6,738 bases of DNA from Acidimicrobiia bacterium (GTDB lineage Bacteria; Actinomycetota; Acidimicrobiia; Acidimicrobiales; Ilumatobacteraceae). A program made the position numbers and the translations under genes. The number at the start of each line of letters is the position of its first letter. The stretch's first letter is position 1. Location of the stretch: the NCBI GenBank assembly GCA_009927565.1, contig RFMT01000028.1, positions 1 through 6,738 on the forward strand, read 5' to 3'. Below are positions 5,442-6,738 of this stretch, piece after piece. The notes under the pieces were generated by a model. It did not search any database. It saw only the letters and a program-made list of their open reading frames with translations, and had not been told where the DNA came from.

Positions 5442-6691
5442 TTAATTGAGGCGGCAGTTGACGCGCTTGATGCCGTTGATGAAACTGCTTTGCAGATAGG
5501 CGGGTTCGCCCGTGATGGTTAGATTTGGCGCACGACGACGAATCTCGTCGAACATTACCGCGATTTCTCGGCGAGCCAAATTGGCACCAAGACAAAAGTG
5601 TGGGCCACCAGCACCAAAGCCGATTTGAGCTGGCTGAGGCGTACGTGTGACGTCAAACTTGAAAGGGTCTTTGAAAACTCTTTCGTCGCGATTGCCCGAG
5701 TTGTAAAACAAAACGACCTTTTGGCCAGCACTCACCTTGAAGCCATTGATCTCGGTGTCGGCTGTCGCTGTGCGACGAAAGTGAATAACCGGGTCGCCCA
5801 ACGAACTATTTCTTCAACAGCCGTCTTGGTGTGAGTTTCAAAATTATCGAACCATGTTTTACGTTGATCAGGATTGTTGGTTAGCGCCAACATTCCGTGC
5901 GTGATTGCATTTCGGGTTGTTTCGTTGCCAGCGACGACGAGCAAAATAAAAAAACTGCCGAATTCTTGGCTCGTCAGGCGCTCGCCATCTACGACGGCGT
6001 GCATCATCACACTGGTTAAGTCTTCGGTCGGTTTGGCGAGCCGTGATTCACCGAGCGCTTGGGCGTATGAGAACATTCCGATTGCGGCTTCCATCAATTT
6101 TTCGAAACTGCCACCGAAGTCTGGGTCGCCAGCACCCAAGATTGTGTTAGTCCATTCAAAAATTTGTCGCTCGTCTTCGGCTGGAATGCCCATCATCTCG
6201 CAAATAATTTGCAACGGAAACTTGGCGGCGACCGCGTCAACAAAGTCGAACTCTTTGTCGGCAAATTCATCCAAAACAGAATCGACAATTGTTCGGGCTT
6301 TGACCTTGACGTATTCTTCAATGCGCGTGATCTCGCGAGGAGTGAAACCTTTAGAGACAATCGAGCGCAAGCGAAAATGTTTGGGGTCGTCCATGTTGAT
6401 CATCGAGCCGAAAAACTCGTTGAGTTCTTGTGACAGATCGATGATGTTCGAACCTTTGCCACTGCAAAAAAGTTGTGGATTGCGACTGACGTGCCAGATG
6501 TCGTCATGCCGGGTGAGAGCGATATAACCCGGGCCTTTCGGAGCAATCGCTAGTTCCATTTCTTCGAAAAAACGGAAAGGGTCTTCGTTGCGTAGTTTGG
6601 CGAACGCCGACTCGCGAAAATCACGGGGACCGCGCCAGAACTCTGGTGCAGATAGATCGATGTCGGCTAGGGGCACATCGAATAACTGCAT
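5442..6691 (-). pseudogene. CYP125-like cytochrome P450, split by a one-base frameshift
   Basis: Restoring one base joins two frames into a complete P450 of about 416 residues, the usual bacterial length. The part before the shift has the C-helix DDPKHFRLR (about 101-109), the I-helix oxygen-activation motif AGNETT (254-259) and the ExxR motif in EEIVRW (E294, R297). The part after it has the heme loop FGAGGPHFCLG, with the iron-ligand cysteine at about 367. GNETTRN, RWATPV and the ending with NGIK resemble CYP125, the steroid C26/27-hydroxylase of actinobacterial cholesterol breakdown; CYP142 or CYP124 relatives are possible. Such enzymes need ferredoxin and reductase partners, which are not seen here. 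The break is at the GGG of 5791-5793. If real, it leaves a protein without heme ligand and therefore inactive; a sequencing or assembly error is equally possible. I prefer the ATG at 6691 over the adjoining GTG (6694) and TTG (6697). The frame stays open to the window edge, so a longer N-terminus is not excluded. The gene converges on the SsuD-like gene with a 26-base gap. Confidence 0.9.
5791..5793 (-). other. Frameshift site in the P450 gene (one C missing from a C run)
   Basis: On the coding strand, GCG ACC CGG TTA reads A-T-R-L and drifts into an unrelated tail of 19 residues ending at 5732. With one more C it reads GCG ACC CCG GTT ATT CAC, or A-T-P-V-I-H, the expected P450 sequence just after the K-helix. 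From that base on, the second frame is homologous to the end of the gene, so the lesion is a single missing base in what should be a run of four C. Confidence 0.9.
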
Positions 6692-6697
6692 CACCAA

Positions 6698-6703
6698 ACA
6701 ATA
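6698..6703 (-). promoter_or_regulatory. -10-like element ahead of the P450 gene
   Basis: On the minus strand TATTGT fits TANNNT and ends six bases before the ATG at 6691, the same spacing as in front of the SsuD-like gene. No ribosome binding site or clear -35 is seen upstream. It suggests a leaderless start but rests on a short, common motif. Confidence 0.3.
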
Positions 6704-6738
6704 GAACGATGGCGCGTAATTCTCTGAATCAGACCCCT

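Noticed and set aside
5429..5442. Bidirectional terminator between the two convergent genes
   Set aside because: AATTT/AAATT is only a 5-bp AT-only stem with no adequate T-run on either strand; too weak to support.
5799..5801. TTG as the start of a separate small P450 gene
   Set aside because: The first residues would fall in the middle of the conserved region after ExxR; the frame is simply the second half of the frameshifted P450.
5874..6527. Plus-strand open frame opposite the P450
   Set aside because: The translation is low-complexity and serine-rich with no family features, while the minus strand carries the conserved P450 motifs.

Overview
The window holds three genes and one broken gene. 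They suggest an actinobacterium of moderate GC (about half), perhaps a member of the Acidimicrobiia. The ribonucleotide reductase matches the long class II NrdJ form of Streptomyces and its relatives from its first residues to its C-terminal cysteine tail. The neighbouring CYP125-like P450 and the SsuD-like flavin monooxygenase fit an aerobic, lipid- and organosulfur-using actinobacterium. The class-level placement is inference; no rRNA or marker tree is available here.

Layout. 1-1032 (+) is the C-terminal part of a molybdopterin oxidoreductase that enters from the left edge. 1033-1402 is a 370-base non-coding stretch and the richest regulatory region in the window. It holds a cluster of DnaA-box-like 9-mers with helical spacing, then a near-consensus extended -10 promoter (TTGACA, 17-base spacer, TGTAAT). 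A leader of about 190 bases follows, with five predicted stem-loops, one or two NrdR-box-like palindromes and a purine-rich ribosome binding site. 1403-4234 (+) is nrdJ, the adenosylcobalamin-dependent ribonucleotide reductase, complete with all catalytic cysteines. 4235-4317 is a short gap with a perfect palindrome and a -10-like element placed for leaderless transcription. 4318-5415 (+) is an SsuD-family FMN-dependent monooxygenase starting at GTG. Converging on it from the right, 6691-5442 (-) is a CYP125-like cytochrome P450 whose frame is broken by one missing base near 5791-5793; the rest of the gene is intact.

The genes do not form one pathway. nrdJ is a housekeeping gene (deoxyribonucleotide supply) with its own promoter and apparently elaborate control. 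The other three look like separate oxidoreductase genes: Mo-pterin, flavin and heme enzymes. The point most worth following up is the nrdJ upstream region. Its operator-like palindromes coincide with predicted RNA hairpins, and two of those hairpins share a 7-base complementarity that would allow an alternative fold.
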